Shown here in pieces: positions 1-12,781 of a stretch of 64,000 bases of DNA (position 1 is the first letter of the stretch; the number at the start of each line of letters is the position of its first letter). Under the pieces are notes generated by a model. It had not been told where the DNA came from and did no database searches. It worked only from the letters and a program-made list of their open reading frames with translations. The stretch is taken from NCBI GenBank assembly GCA_946122785.1, contig CAMGYJ010000011.1:21887007-21951006 (forward strand), given 5' to 3'. This DNA is from Linum tenue. Taxonomy: Eukaryota; Streptophyta; Magnoliopsida; Malpighiales; Linaceae. A program made the position numbers and the translations under genes.

Positions 1-881
1 ATTGCTTTAGATTAGATTCCTTAAACACGAGCAAATGAAGCTACAACCCAATGATCATGCAATTATAACTTTCCTGCCTATATTTTACCTTGAAATAAGA
101 TTTCCAACCACAATATTTATAGTGTGGTTATTCATACCACATTTTGCGGTTAACCACACCCACAAATTTAGAATTATGCTACCAACAACCCACACCGTAG
201 TGGTAGTGGATAGTGATTACGGACACCCACAAAAATTTCATTATTGAATATTGTAATTAAATATTGATGTTGTGTTTCTTCTCATAAAAAATAAAAACAT
301 ATAAAAAGAAAGTTACTGAAGTGTTAAATAAACTATAAATAAATTATTCTCCCCTAATAAAGAATCAATTAATTTATCCGACTATTTTTATTGACGTCTT
401 ACAAAATAAAAATATCTCACACGAATACTTATTGTTTACTTAAAGTATCCCACTCAGACATTGCGTATTGACTTGGTTTTGTTTTATAAAATAAGTGTGT
501 TTTTATTTTGGTGGCTACATTATTTTAGCCTTCCACTTTTCACAACTATAATATCATAAAGGTTTATTAATAAATAAATATAATTAGTGGATTAATAATG
601 GATTAACTACTATGGGTAGTGGTTAACTATTAACCATAAAAATCAATACTTTGCTAACAACACCCAATCCACTATCCACAAATGATGAATATGATTATCC
701 ACAAAATGTGTGGTTTGGTGCGATTTGTGGGTTACCCGCAAACCAAACTTACTTCCCTATTAATCTTTATGAGCCTAATTAATCAATTGCCACCCATAAT
801 TGATGCTTCAGAGCTTAAGCTAATCAATTTTCACCGACTAATTAGGTGCTCCAATAATTAAGGGGTCAAATTAGATGAAGC
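1..881. other. AT-rich intergenic DNA, no gene seen
   Basis: I see no protein-coding region here. The stretch is AT-rich with several imperfect copies of short words such as ACCACA and CCACAAA near 110-240 and 660-750. These could be remnants of a small non-autonomous DNA transposon, but I could not define ends or a target duplication. Confidence 0.5.
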
Positions 882-890
882 TAATTAATC

Positions 891-2706
891 GGGTAAATTG
901 CAAGCTTGGTCATTAGATTTGCTTAAAAATTTCACGTTTGCCAATATTAAAATTAAATTATTCCATCCGTAGTCACTTAAATTAATTACAGAGTCTAACT
1001 TTGGTCACTCTCCGTTACCTCCGTCAGACTCCGTTAGTGCCGTTAGTTAACTGCTGACGTGGCTAATAGAGATGCTTAGTCACTCAATTTAAACAAATTT
1101 TTTTTTGGAAAATCCATATGCCACGTCATTATAACCCAGTCGCATAACATACCCGAACCGAACCAAAACCGTGACCCACCCACCCTTCTTCTTCCTCTAT
1201 TCGTTCCGTCTCTTCCTCATCTTTCACCGGCGGCCACCACTGCAATTCTCAATCTCCTACAAAATACCCGCCACCCTCATTCATCTTCCCCATAGCTCTT
1301 TTTCTCTTTCTTTCTCCCAAACAAATCGACATTGAAAGTCTTAGCTACAACCAAAGCAAGTAAAGCTTCTTCCTCCTTCCAACCTCACCTCCGCCAACAG
1401 CACTAGGTCGAACCTCCAATTTATTCCGGCAAGACAAGGAATCAATTTCTTCCGTCGTCGTCGTCGCCAGTTGCCATCTACACCAAATCGATCCATCGGA
1501 GGTAGCAGAGAAGTAGGCCGGGGTCGTTTCTAGCTTGGGGATCTTGCCCAGCCACAATTTCAATCCCTAGATCTGGACACGAAATCGAAGAATCGAAGCT
1601 TCTCGACAGTCTGTTAGAAGATACGTCGGCGGAAAGAGGCAGGTGCGTCTGCCCTTAATGCGAGGCCAGAGAAAGGGAACACCCTTGTTCAATACCTCCC
1701 TCATCGATGGCCGATTCTCGGGATGGATATGAAATCAGGCTGAGGGTCGATTGATTTTAGGGATTAAGAAAGGAAGAAAAGGGAAGGAGAAGATAAAATA
1801 GACAAAGAATATGACAGACGAAATGAAAGAGCAAGATTGTACAACAACAATAGGACCCATTATACATTTATACTCATTCAATAGTTGAGTTCTTCTTCTT
1901 CCTTTCACAAGCTTAAGGCTATACGACCAGAAGTGAGGGATTGAAAACCAGAGAATAGATGGGGCAAATACAGGGCAACAAACAAACTGAAAGAAAAGAA
2001 ACACCCAAATTGACATCTCTAATCAGCATCCTTGAATGGCTCGCGTACATTGATTTGGGTAGAGTTGCACGCCATGGAAACCCCAAAATCCGTCCCTTCC
2101 TTTCGAATCGAGCGGACCCGCCTGGGGAATTTTAGAGTCGTGTTGCTTATCAGGACATGGAAGGGGGTTTACCCGTCAAGAGCTCCAGCAGCTGGACACC
2201 ACACACAAATCCATCGATTTTCCCCCAAACCATAGATCGAGCTCTGCTGCCGCCCAGACCCTCGAGCTACTCCGCCAACAAGGCCTGCCTGCTCCGCTGC
2301 CATCGAAGGAGAAGAAGAAAGCAGAGGGCTTCTTTGACGAGATTCAGAGAAGAAGAAGGGAGACAGTGTTCGGTTCGTAGATCTGTAGAGGCCGGGTCAA
2401 ATAGTTGAAGAAGATGAAGGGTTGGGGTGGGGTGGGTTTGGTTTGAATATCTTATGTGGCGGGTGTAATGACGTGGTGGGTCGGGTTTTAATTTTTTTTT
2501 CCAGTTTAAATTGGGTGATTGGATACTTCTGTTAGCCACGTCAGCAAAAAACTGACGGTGTTAATGAAGACTAACGGAAGGTAACAGAGAGTGACCAAAC
2601 TTGAAGTGTAACTAATTTAAGTGACTATGAATGGAATAAATTAATTTCAGTGGCAAACGTGACATTTTTTTTAGTAATTCTAGTGACCAAACTTGCAATT
2701 TAGCCC
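891..2706. mobile_element. Non-autonomous Mutator-like element with long TIRs
   Basis: The element is bounded by inverted repeats of about 245 bp (roughly 891-1137 and 2460-2706). They start GGGTAAATTGCAAG on the left and GGGCTAAATTGCAAG on the right when read inward. The 9-bp sequence TAATTAATC lies directly outside both ends (882-890 and 2707-2715). A 9-bp duplication with long TIRs is the hallmark of the Mutator superfamily. The middle (about 1140-2450) is clearly more GC-rich than the AT-rich flanks and contains no transposase that I can recognise. It may be captured host sequence (a Pack-MULE), but I could not assign it to a gene. The short reading frames inside have no recognisable domain. 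Confidence 0.88.
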
Positions 2707-2865
2707 TAATTAATCATTAGTTTATTACTACAGAAATAAAAATGATAAAATCTATATTCAACTAAATTATAATAAATTTGTTATTCTATCAACACAACAG
2801 CCAAATGTCAAATTCATCTAATAACTCCTACCAAAAAAAAAAAAAAAATAAAATCATCCAATATC

Positions 2866-3139
2866 TGTAACATCCCGAACCTTTTCCCGACAAGATACTG
2901 TCCGCTTTGGGCCTCTACACCCGCACAGATTTCGACTTGGGGTGCAATTCAGGGTGACTTCCCATAAGGTCACTCATCCTTGTTGTGCTCTACACTGAGC
3001 ACGTTTAACTTCGGAGTTCTCACAAGAACTCCTCCATTACACCCCAAAACGCGTCTTGTCAGTTAAGGCCGGTTTCCTACTTATGAACCATGGATCTCTC
3101 CCGTGCTTTGTCGATGTGGGATTCGCCTAAGGTGTTACA
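2866..3139 (-). repeat. Cassandra LTR (left copy)
   Basis: This 274-bp LTR is the 3' LTR in the element's own minus-strand orientation. Its partner is 3225-3498. Confidence 0.93.
2939..3045 (-). ncRNA. 5S-rRNA-like segment in the Cassandra LTR
   Basis: On the minus strand this segment holds GAACTCCGAAGTTAAACG and AGGATGAGTGACCT and ends in TTGCACCCC. These correspond to the box A region, box C region and 3' end of plant 5S rRNA, with several substitutions. Cassandra LTRs are known to carry such 5S-derived Pol III promoter sequences. This is not a functional ribosomal gene. A second copy lies in the other LTR. Confidence 0.85.
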
Positions 3140-3210
3140 TACACCCCCCCTTGGGACTCAACGCCCTCGTTGAGGTTTGCCCCACCATCGTTCAAGTGGG
3201 ACGCGGAGAG

Positions 3211-3222
3211 GCTCTGATACCA
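3211..3222 (-). other. Cassandra primer-binding site (tRNA-iMet)
   Basis: The minus strand reads TGGTATCAGAGC two bases inside the 3225-3498 LTR. This is the standard plant initiator-tRNA-Met primer site and sets the element's orientation. Confidence 0.9.
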
Positions 3223-3224
3223 CT

Positions 3225-3498
3225 TGTAACATCCCGAACCTTTTCCCGACAAGATACTGTCCGCTTTGGGCCTCTACACCCGCACGGATTTCGACTTGGG
3301 GTGCAATTCAGGGTGACTTCCCATAAGGTCACTCATCCTTGTTGTGCTCTACACTGAGCACGTTTAACTTCGGAGTTCTCACAAGAACTCCTCCATTACA
3401 CCCCAAAACGCGTCTTGTCAGTTAAGGCCGGTTTCCTACTTATGAACCATGGATCTCTCCCGTGCTTTGTCGATGTGGGATTCGCCTAAGGTGTTACA
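3225..3498 (-). repeat. Cassandra LTR (right copy)
   Basis: This 274-bp LTR is the 5' LTR in the element's orientation. It is followed directly by the ATATC target duplication at 3499-3503. Confidence 0.93.
3298..3404 (-). ncRNA. 5S-rRNA-like segment, second copy
   Basis: This is the same 5S-like box A and box C sequences as at 2939-3045, displaced by 359 bp in the other Cassandra LTR. It is the copy nearest to the AQR promoter and points away from AQR. Confidence 0.85.
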
Positions 3499-3615
3499 AT
3501 ATCCATTCCTACACTTTGGCGCTTCTAAACTCTAAAGATGGTCTAAGGGTTTCGGAGTCGGTTTTCTTTTCTTCGTCGGTCTCCTCTGTCCTCACTCCCA
3601 CTCGCTCTCTGAACT

Positions 3616-3621
3616 TATAAA
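3616..3621 (+). promoter_or_regulatory. Candidate TATA box of AQR
   Basis: TATAAA lies 99 bp upstream of the AQR ATG and about 112 bp downstream of the Cassandra target duplication. Spacing and strand suit a core promoter, but no transcript evidence is visible here. Confidence 0.4.
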
Positions 3622-3714
3622 CCCTATTCTCCCAATTTAATCCTGCTTTGACTTTATGCCCCTTCCGTTTCTCTTGAATCCAGAGCAGTCCTTTGTTTTT
3701 GACAGTCCCTCGAG

Positions 3715-6700
3715 ATGACGAAGGTCTACGGCACCGGCGTTTACGATTTCAAGCGCCACCGTGTGGCTGAGTACCCGGTGGAGTCCAAACCCGGTGGGTC
3801 GCTGCCCAGCTCCATTACTCTATCCGAGATACAGCGGGACCGGCTGACTAAGATTGCCACCGCGAACTGGCTCAAGTCTGGTGACGGTAACTCGGAGGAG
3901 AAAGGCTTTGATGCCGAGCTGGTGAAGAAGATATATGAAACTGAGTTGAAGGTTAGTGAAGGGAGAAAGCCGGTGCCCTTACAGAGAGTCATGATTTTGG
4001 AGGTCAGTCAGTATTTGGAAAACTACCTCTGGCCGAATTTCAATCCTGAAACGGCGACTTTTGAGCACGTTATGTCCATGATTCTCATGGTCAATGAGAA
4101 GGTAAAAGTTCTGTGCTATCTGTACTTCTTCAGTAGGGATCAGCCCGTCCAGTATACAGCATTTGCTTTATTTGTAATTTCGAAGTCTTGGTTAGGGAAT
4201 ATGAGAACAGATTTTGGTAAAGCGACTTTATGAGTTTTCGAATTGAGGTTAAAGAAGCTTGATGGTTGAGTCCTGTGTGGGACAATTCACGGGGGAACTA
4301 TATATGGAGCTCCGTTGAAGTAGTGACTTCTAAGCTACTTGCTGGGTGTAAATGCTCAATGTTTTTGGAATTTAAACAGGCTATCCGAGGGAAATTAGGC
4401 TTCATCTGTTTTTTTTTTGGTCGGGTCTGCTTGGGCATTGACTGTTTTGATGGCTCTCATAGAACCCTGGCTGACACCTATGTACGGAAAGAGGGGAAAT
4501 CCTGTTTTTCAGCAAAATCCTTGTTATCCTTTATTAAAGAACGAGAAATTTGTTGGATGGTCATCTAAGTGATCCCAAGTAATACTTCTACCACTGGTTC
4601 TTGGATTTGCTGATGTTGAAAATTCCATGTTATGCTTCCTTGCTGTTCCCTCCTTCCGTATTATATGTTTCCGAAGATAAGTACGAATGTGTACAAATAA
4701 TTTTTTATTTTGATCGCATTGGTATCCCCAACACAAATGAACATAATGCATATGTGTCTGTATTTTCAGTTCCGTGAGAATGTGGCAGGTTGGCAATGCT
4801 TCTATGACCGCAAAGAAGCATTTAAGGGATTTCTTGAGCGGGTTCTTCGGTTGAAGGAGGTTTGTGTTCTTACTACCACTAGTTGAGAAAGTCAGAGTCA
4901 CTTAATAACCACTAGTATTAACGTAAAGATTTTTCATGGTTGACAATAATTTGTGGTGATTAAGTTGGTTGAAGTTTTTATTTACATATGCTATTTCTTA
5001 GTTTTGACTAAATGGTATATTGTCTATTCTGATATTGGATTTAGACATCTGCAGTATGCTAACTTCTTCAGTTATGTATCTGAGCTATATCTTAGTAAAA
5101 TGAGTTTTTATCCTTTCTCTGGGTCGGGAATCTCACATGCAAGCCTTTTTAATGAATGACTCAAACCTTTTCTCCTCTTCCAAATCTGCTTTCTCTCGTC
5201 AGTCTAATTGTACTGTGTTTACATTGTTGCTGTAGGGAAAAGATATGAGCATTCCAGAGAAGACAAATTATCTAGTTTTTATGATTAATGCCTTCCAGGT
5301 ACGCTCCTTTTTAAATATTTGTTTTGTGTATATGTAGCGAGTTGATAAACTTTGTATGTCTGCTCCTGGACAATGGCATTCTTATATTTTTTTCTTTGAA
5401 TGAAGTCTGAAGATTGGACTTTAATTGATGATTTTGTACTTTTAATTTGTAAAATCATGGGACTATGTAATATGGTAGGTATAGTTCTCTCAGCATATTT
5501 GGAATAACTTTCCGGCATTAGGGATTCTCTATACAGGGTTGTTGGTGGCTTTATCCCCCTTCTTGGATTTGGTATCTCAAAATTTCATAATTTAATCTTG
5601 CAGAGTTTGGAAGATGACATTGTTAGTAAAACAGTCCTAAGATTAGCAAGTTTGCAGTCATGGCACAGTTTGTCATACGGACGATTTCAGGTATTTGTTA
5701 CAAGCTGGTTTGTTTTTGTCATTTTTTGCGTGATATACATATATATCCTGCTGTATGGCAATGGTTCTCTCTTTTGTAGATGGAGGTCAGCGTTAACCCA
5801 GATTTGGTGAAGAAATGGAAAAAGATGATAAAGAGAGATGATAAAGAGGCAGCAATACGAGGCGAGACTTTTAACCCTTCAAATTCAGTCGAGGCCAAGT
5901 TCTTGAAAGATCTTATCGTAGAGTTCCTTGATGTAAAATTTTCCCTTGAGCTGTTTTACCAAATTTTCAGTTGTATCCTGGTGAAGCTAAGATTTATTTT
6001 CTAAACTCCCTTCCTGCTTTCAGGTGCTTGACTTCAAGGTTTTTCCAGCAATGAATGCTGTTACTGAAGATGATGTACTTCATATTGGGCGGCAACAGGT
6101 TGATGATGCAGCAGTCTTGTATAGTGAGAGGTTTATGGAATTCCTTATAGACTTATTAAGCCAACTTCCAACTAGGAGGTATGCATTGAATAGGGCGACT
6201 CTTAATTCCTGATGCTTTATTTTTGGTTTTAAATCATTCTTATTACATTTCTCTTACCACAGGTATCTGAGGCCTCTAGTTGCTGATGTTGCTGTTGTCC
6301 CAAAATGCCATTTGAGTGCTCTCTACAGGCATGAAAAGGGGAAGCTCTTTGCTCAATTGGTTGACCTACTGCAGTTCTATGAGAGATTTGAGATTAATGG
6401 TAATCTTGGGACACAGTTAACTGATGATGAAGTTCTCCAAGCTCACTATGACCAATTTTTTGCTTTCCAGCTTCTTGTTTCTAAACAGATACCCAAGGTT
6501 TGGCATATCTCTCAATCCTAGTATCTTATTAGAAAATGTCGCAGCTTCTGTCATTGATGGATAGTGCAAAATATTTATGCTTCAAACCTCAAATTTTTGT
6601 TGCAGTTACGAGAACTTGCATTATGCAACATTGGTTCAATCCACAAGCGCGCTGATCTCACCAAGAAGTTGTCTGTCCTTTCTTCCGAGGAGCTGAAGAA

Positions 6701-9700
6701 CTTGGTTTGCCGCAAGGTACCTGAATATTCTGTGTTTTTAATAGTATCTTGCTTATTATACTGAAATTGTTGCTAAATTTTTTTTTATTACCAACATTAG
6801 TCTTTACCCAAAATCAATCGAACTTAATATTTGACGGATGTGTGGTTCCCTCCTTGGACAGCATATTTACTAGTAATTTCCAATGTTGGTCATTTTAGTC
6901 TCTGGGACATTTCTCTATAGACAGATTGGGTTTTAGGCGTAAGTTGACTCTATCAGACTAGACATGCATAGTACTGGAATTCTCCAAGACCCTTACTCAA
7001 CAAGTAGATGTAGTTTGAATGACTGAGGCATAAAAATGTTCAAAACATGACTTTTCCTGTATTACTCATTAATCTATGTGAGTTTGCAATACTAAACTGT
7101 TGCTTCATACATTTTGTTCCTCTGTAATCAGCTCAAACTTGTATCTGAAGAAGATCCCTGGTCTGAAAGATATGACTTCCTTATTGAAGTTATGGTGTCA
7201 TTCTTTGAGAAACAGCAGTCTCAAAAGGAATCTATAAATGCTCTACCTCTCTACCCGAACGAGCAGATTATGTGGGATGAGAGTGTTGTGCCAAGCATTA
7301 ACTACTCCGGAGAGGGTTGTCTCGCTCTGCCAAAGCTTAATCTACAGTTTCTGACGCTGCATGATTATCTTCTCAGAAATTTTAATTTGTTCCGCCTTGA
7401 ATCAACATATGAGATTCGTGAAGATATTCAGGAAGCTGTACCTCACCTTCTTCCATATATTAACAATGAGGGAGACACTGCTTTCAGAGGTTGGTCAAGA
7501 ATGGCTGTTCCAGTAAGAGAATTCAGGATCAGTGCGGTCAAACAGCCTAATATTGGTGAAGTCAAGCCATCTTCTGTGACAGCACAAGTGGCATACAGCA
7601 TTTCCAGCTATAGATCGCAGATTAGGTCGGAATGGGATTCCCTTAAGGAACATGATGTTTTGTTTTTGCTTTCTATTCGACCCTCATTCGAACCTCTGAG
7701 TGCTGAAGAGGCTGAAAGGGCTAGTGTTCCACAGAGGCTTGGCCTTCAATATGTACGAGGATGTGAAGTTATTGAGATTCGTGATGAAGAGGGGAAGCTT
7801 ATGAACGATTTTACCGGAAGGATTAAACGAGATGAGTGGAAACCGCCAAAAGGGGAACTAAGAACGGTAACAGTGGCTTTAGACACTGCTCAGTACTATA
7901 TGGATGTGTCTGGCATTGCGGAGAAAGGTGCAGAAGATGTGTATGGGACTTTTAACGTGTTGATGAGGAGAAAACCCAAGGAAAACAACTTCAAAGCAAT
8001 TTTAGAATCTATAAGAGATCTTATGAATGAATATTGTATCGTACCTGAGTGGCTGCATAAGATATTTCTGGGGTATGGAAATCCATCTGCTGCACAATGG
8101 GCCAACATGTCTGACCTTCTTGAAAAGGTGGATTTCAAGGATACTTTTCTAGATGCAGAGCACTTGAAAGAGAGTTTTCAAGATTACCAGGTTTGTGAGC
8201 CACCTCTTTTTATCCTCATACTGACACTTATTACCTATTATAGTCAAAATTAGTAAGCAGTGGCGTTCCTCATCTTAAATCCTCTGCATGCTACATTTGG
8301 ATTTTACACACTTGGGTTTAGTTTCTGGGACTTGGTCCTTGGGTGAGAGTTCTGTAGTTTGTTGGTAACATGGGCTAAAGCAGACACCAGTATGCATTAA
8401 TTCATGCACATTTACTCTTCTGGATTCTTGAAAATCTCATGGTGTAAGCAGCGAGTTTGTGCTAGGAGTGGCATCTTCTTAGTTCATCTAGGTGATGGTG
8501 TTGTGATAATGCTATTTGCAAGTATGGGTTTTGAACAGAAAGGATTAACTTCTGTTGAAATGTGTACCATGCTGCTTAAAATTACTGCTGTGTTTTTGTA
8601 TGTACACCTCGTGGTGGCTGGATCATTTTTTAAGCATAGGAAAGAGGCATATTCTGCATATAATTTTGGATTTCCATAACATTGAAGCTGAGCTTGTATG
8701 ATTGAAAACCCCCTGCTGCTTCCTTTCTGAACTAGGGTAACACTTTTGCCCCCCTTCCTTGCAGGTCTGTTTTGTTAATCAGGATGGTGCTGAGAATCTG
8801 GATCCAAGACCGCCTTTTCGAATTAGTCTTCCCAGAACTCTGAAGACCAATCCCAATGCCCTTCCAGCTAAGAGGAAGGCTACTACTGATATGATGGATG
8901 ATGTCAATATGGTTAATCAAGCACATGAGAAAAAGAGACTTACTGTTGAGACGTATATTCCACCTGATCCGGGGCCTTACCCACAAGATCAGCCAAAGCA
9001 GAACTCAGTTAGATTCACGCCCACACAGGTTCCTAATGAGCTGACCTATTTTTCAATATCATTGGGTTTAATGTTTTTATAGACCCGTGTTTAATGCTTT
9101 CACTTTCTAGACTGTTGAAGTTCTGACCTTTACTTTTATTCCTCTATTTTGGCTTTCTGCAGGTTGAAGCAATTATTTCTGGCGTCCAGCCTGGTCTCAC
9201 TATGGTTGTAGGACCACCTGGTACGGGGAAAACTGATACAGCTGTTCAAATTTTGAATGTACTCTACCATAATTGTCTCATGCAGAGGACATTGATAATC
9301 ACTCATTCAAATCAGGCTCTCAATGACCTCTTTGAGAAGATAATGCAGGTATGAATCTTCATAGTGTACAGCTTGAGGTCAAAAAGTCCTGTTTGAGTTT
9401 GTGCTTTATTTTTGTCGCTACTGTCTTTATGCTACGATTGGGATTATAGTCCATCATCATTGGGTTGCCAACTTATGTTTGACATTTGGCTGCTATTCCA
9501 GAGAGATGTCCCTGCACGATACCTTCTTCGCTTGGGTCAGGGAGAGCAAGAGCTAGCAACTGATCTTGATTTCAGCAGGCAAGGTCGTGTAAATGCAATG
9601 CTTGTTAGACGGCTAGAGCTACTTAGTGAGGTTGAAAGGCTTGCGAGGTCTCTTCAAGTTCCGGAGGACGTAGGTTATACTTGCGAGACTGCTGGATATT

Positions 9701-12119
9701 TTTGGTTGCTTCATGTCTATTCTCGCTGGGAGCGATTCCTTTTTGCTTGTGCAGATAATAAAGACAAACCGACTTATGTCCAGGACATATTTCCCTTTAA
9801 GGAGTTCTTTTTAAACACTTCTCAGCAATTGTTTACAGGACAGTCATTTGAGAGGGACATGCGGACAGCTATGGGTTGTTTCCGTCATCTTAAGACTATG
9901 TTCCTAGAGCTCGAGGAGTGTAGGGCATTTGAGTTACTGAAGTCAACAGCCGACAGAGCGAATTATCTTATGACCAAGCAAGCGAAAATAGTAGCCATGA
10001 CTTGCACACATGCAGCGTTGAAGCGAAGGGACTTCCTTCAGCTGGGTTTCAAGTATGACAACTTGCTGATGGAAGAAAGTGCCCAAATTTTGGAGATTGA
10101 AACATTCATTCCGATGCTACTTCAGAGGCAGGAGGATGGCTATGCAAGGCTTAAGCGCTGCATTCTCATAGGTGATCATCACCAGTTGCCTCCTGTTGTG
10201 AAGAATATGGCTTTTCAGAAGTACAGTCACATGGACCAGAGCTTGTTCACAAGGTTTGTTCGGCTGGGAATCCCTTATATTGAGCTCAATGCACAAGGTA
10301 GAGCCCGGCCAAGCATAGCGCAGCTTTACAATTGGAGATACAGGGATTTGGGAGACCTTCCTTATCTAAGGGAGGATCCTATGTTCCGTAGGGCGAATTC
10401 AGGATTCTCATATGACTATCAGTTGGTTGATGTTCCTGATTACCATGGAAAGGGTGAGAGTGCCCCATCTCCTTGGTTCTACCAGAATGAAGGAGAGGCT
10501 GAATATGTTGTCAGTGTCTACATCTATATGCGTTTGCTAGGGTATCCTGCTAACAAAATTTCTATCTTAACAACATACAACGGTCAGAAGCTTCTGATAC
10601 GGGATGTTATCAACAGGCGGTGTGTTCCATATGATTTCATAGGCCCACCCAGCAAGGTATGCTTGTCCATAGCTCAGCTGGTTCTAAGTTATTGTTGTGA
10701 CACATTCAGATATCTGGTTATCACCACTTTTCACGTTCAATAGATTCTGGCAACATTTTCATCAGTAGATCCCTGAACCACGACGTGTTGCTTTTGAAAT
10801 ATTAGTGAGAGAGGACTGGCTGTAGATGGGAAATGATTTTGCTTTACACTGTCATGAGTCGGTTCCGTTTGATGCCAAACTGGTTGGAGGTCGAGAAATT
10901 GACAAATATAGAGTGGTTAGGTGGTCCCAGAATTTATTGATTGTTTTTGGGAAGATGAGATTATTAGAATATGTGAGTGGTGTGAAATGGTTAAAATGAC
11001 CCCTCAACTTTTGGAGTTTCATAAAAGAGATGGGGGCGGAATTGAAATTTTTTGCGAATGAATTGGAACTTAGAAGTGGTCCAAATTTTTTCCGAATTAG
11101 TTTCCAACGATAGGAGTTAGAAGTGGGAAGGGCGTACTTGATTTGAGAAGTTCTCATTTGATCATGGTGATGCATTGAGTTACAATATACAGACTTCAAT
11201 AATCTTTTGTTACTTTATATGCAGGTGGCAACGGTTGATAAATTCCAGGGGCAGCAAAATGATTTTATCTTGCTCTCGCTTGTCCGAACTCGGTTTGTGG
11301 GTCACCTGCGTGATGTTAGAAGATTGGTTGTTGCAATGTCCCGTGCTCGACTGGGTCTCTATGTGTTCTGCCGTCGATCACTTTTTGAACAGTGTTATGA
11401 ACTGCAACCTACTTTTCAACTCCTACTCCAGCGGCCTGACCACCTTGCCTTGAATTTGCACGAGACCTCACGTTACACTGAACGTCCCGCTGACAACATT
11501 GGACAACCTTACCTTGTCAATGGTGTGGAGGAGATGGCTCAAATTGTTGCCGACAAAATTAATCATTTGTATCAGGTACCATGACGTGTTCCCTTTTGGT
11601 GTGAAGTGAATCTCTTTTGTCTATCTCGACAACTTTGGGGTGTGTTTGCTTTAGCTTTTGCAACACTAAATGCCTTCTGTTAAGGTTTTATTCGTTTCCA
11701 GGTTGTTAGTAATTGAAGAAGTGCACTTGTTTTAGCTTTTAACTGATCTACTTATCTAGTTTCTTATTTCTCAGCTAACACGAATGCTCTGACTTGTGTT
11801 TTACTAGGCAAAAACAATGAGCTACCAGTTTCAGCAGTCTATGGCTTACTCGTCCACTGAACCATCCCTGGAGAATGGTGCAGCCGAAGGTGTGCCTGCT
11901 GGAGACCTTCCAGATCCAGAGGTAGCTGATGACACAATGAGTGATCACAACGAGTACCTCCTCAGAGATGGTCAATCAGAAGTAGAGAATGGTGTGCTTC
12001 CTGAAAGCTTGTTGGACGAAGCTCCTAAAGAAATGAATGCCGTTGCTGGTGATCAAAGTGGCAATCAAGCAAGTATAACCCAATCTGATGGCGAAACAGA
12101 AGATATGAGAAATGACTAA
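3715..12119 (+). CDS. AQR: RNA helicase Aquarius (intron-binding spliceosomal factor)
   Basis: This is an SF1-type helicase that binds the intron upstream of the branch site in the spliceosome (intron-binding complex) and acts in the nucleus; the Arabidopsis homologue is EMB2765. I join 14 coding exons with GT-AG introns: 3715-4101, 4770-4859, 5236-5298, 5604-5690, 5780-5932, 6024-6178, 6263-6497, 6606-6716, 7132-8190, 8765-9028, 9163-9348, 9502-10656, 11225-11575, 11808-12119. All introns are phase 0 except the sixth (phase 2). The product is about 1535 residues, close to the family size. It starts [17 protein letters not shown], the plant AQR N-terminus, followed by the long Aquarius N-terminal region (about 1-800). 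The Walker A motif GPPGTGKT is at about 885-892, the motif II equivalent MEESAQ at about 1120, [10 protein letters not shown] at about 1319, and MSRARLG at about 1352. The tail of about 100 residues is acidic and low in complexity. No lesion is visible. Confidence 0.96.
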
Positions 12120-12781
12120 ACAAGAATGGAAGAGTGATCCTGGGGTTAGAATACTCAGTTTGATTTATGCTTCAAACAACTTTTCCTGACAGCAACGGGT
12201 GATTTGATGCAAATTGTGCTGTTGGTTGATCATTCTATATTGGTGAAGAATGTGGTTGCGAGCAAGCAAGTTAACGTAGCGTTTTAGATCGAGTAAATGG
12301 TAACGAGGAAGAATCGCATTTGGGACCACCGATGACAGATCATGTACTAGTTGTAGCGAAGCAGCATGTACATGCTTCAAGTTTCCTTGTGCAGTTGAGA
12401 GTCTGGTTCGAGGAGCTTTGTTTTTTTGCCTTATCTATCTCTCCTTGTGCTATCCTCTTTGCTTTCTTAGTAACAAATTTGGTATTGCCATGAACACATC
12501 GAAAACAGAATATGGTTGGGTTGCAGCAGGTTCATCAACACAGAGTTGGAACTTGGAAGAGAATTACAGGAAAGCGATTTGTGTTGTGGACTTATGGCAC
12601 TCATCAATTCCAACAAACGAACATAACATTTTTCTAAATCCACAATAACCCAATTCCAAACATCTTGCCATAACTTGCTTTTTCCAATTTAAACGGGCAA
12701 ACCACCTTTCGCAAGGCGAAAATGGGTACACGTGAGTTTCAGAAACCCTAGCTCCGCAAAAACGAAGCGGCGATTTTCTAA
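12120..12781 (+). other. AQR 3' flank and probable 3' UTR
   Basis: No further gene is visible here. The first few hundred bases after the TAA are probably the AQR 3' UTR, though I could not place a polyadenylation site. The 8-bp word TTTTCTAA at 12774-12781 is the left target duplication of the next transposon. Confidence 0.45.

Larger units (their letters stand above)
2866..3498 (-). mobile_element. Cassandra TRIM retrotransposon, complete
   Basis: Two direct repeats of 274 bp (2866-3139 and 3225-3498) start TGTAACA and end TGTTACA. They flank only 85 bp of internal sequence. Read on the minus strand, the internal part begins with a primer-binding site matching initiator tRNA-Met (TGGTATCAGAGC) and ends in a polypurine tract (AAGGGGGG), so it is a terminal-repeat retrotransposon in miniature. 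The LTRs carry a 5S-rRNA-like segment, which is diagnostic of the Cassandra family. The 5-bp duplication ATATC flanks it (2861-2865, 3499-3503). By eye I see only one difference between the LTRs (A versus G in the stretch after CCGCAC), so the insertion looks recent. It has no coding capacity and depends on other elements for mobility. It sits about 210 bp upstream of the AQR start codon. Confidence 0.95.

Noticed and set aside
3103..3357. Open frame of 84 codons across the Cassandra element
   Set aside because: It spans LTR and internal non-coding DNA of a TRIM, which encodes no protein.
2939..3404. Possible functional 5S rRNA genes
   Set aside because: The 5S-like segments are diverged and sit inside LTRs of a Cassandra element, so they are transposon-borne promoter sequences.
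4524..4901. Minus-strand frame of 125 codons in the AQR gene
   Set aside because: It lies across AQR intron 1 and exon 2 on the opposite strand and shows no domain.
8404..8679. Plus-strand frame of 91 codons between AQR exons 9 and 10
   Set aside because: It is inside an intron with good GT-AG ends, and the translation has no family resemblance.
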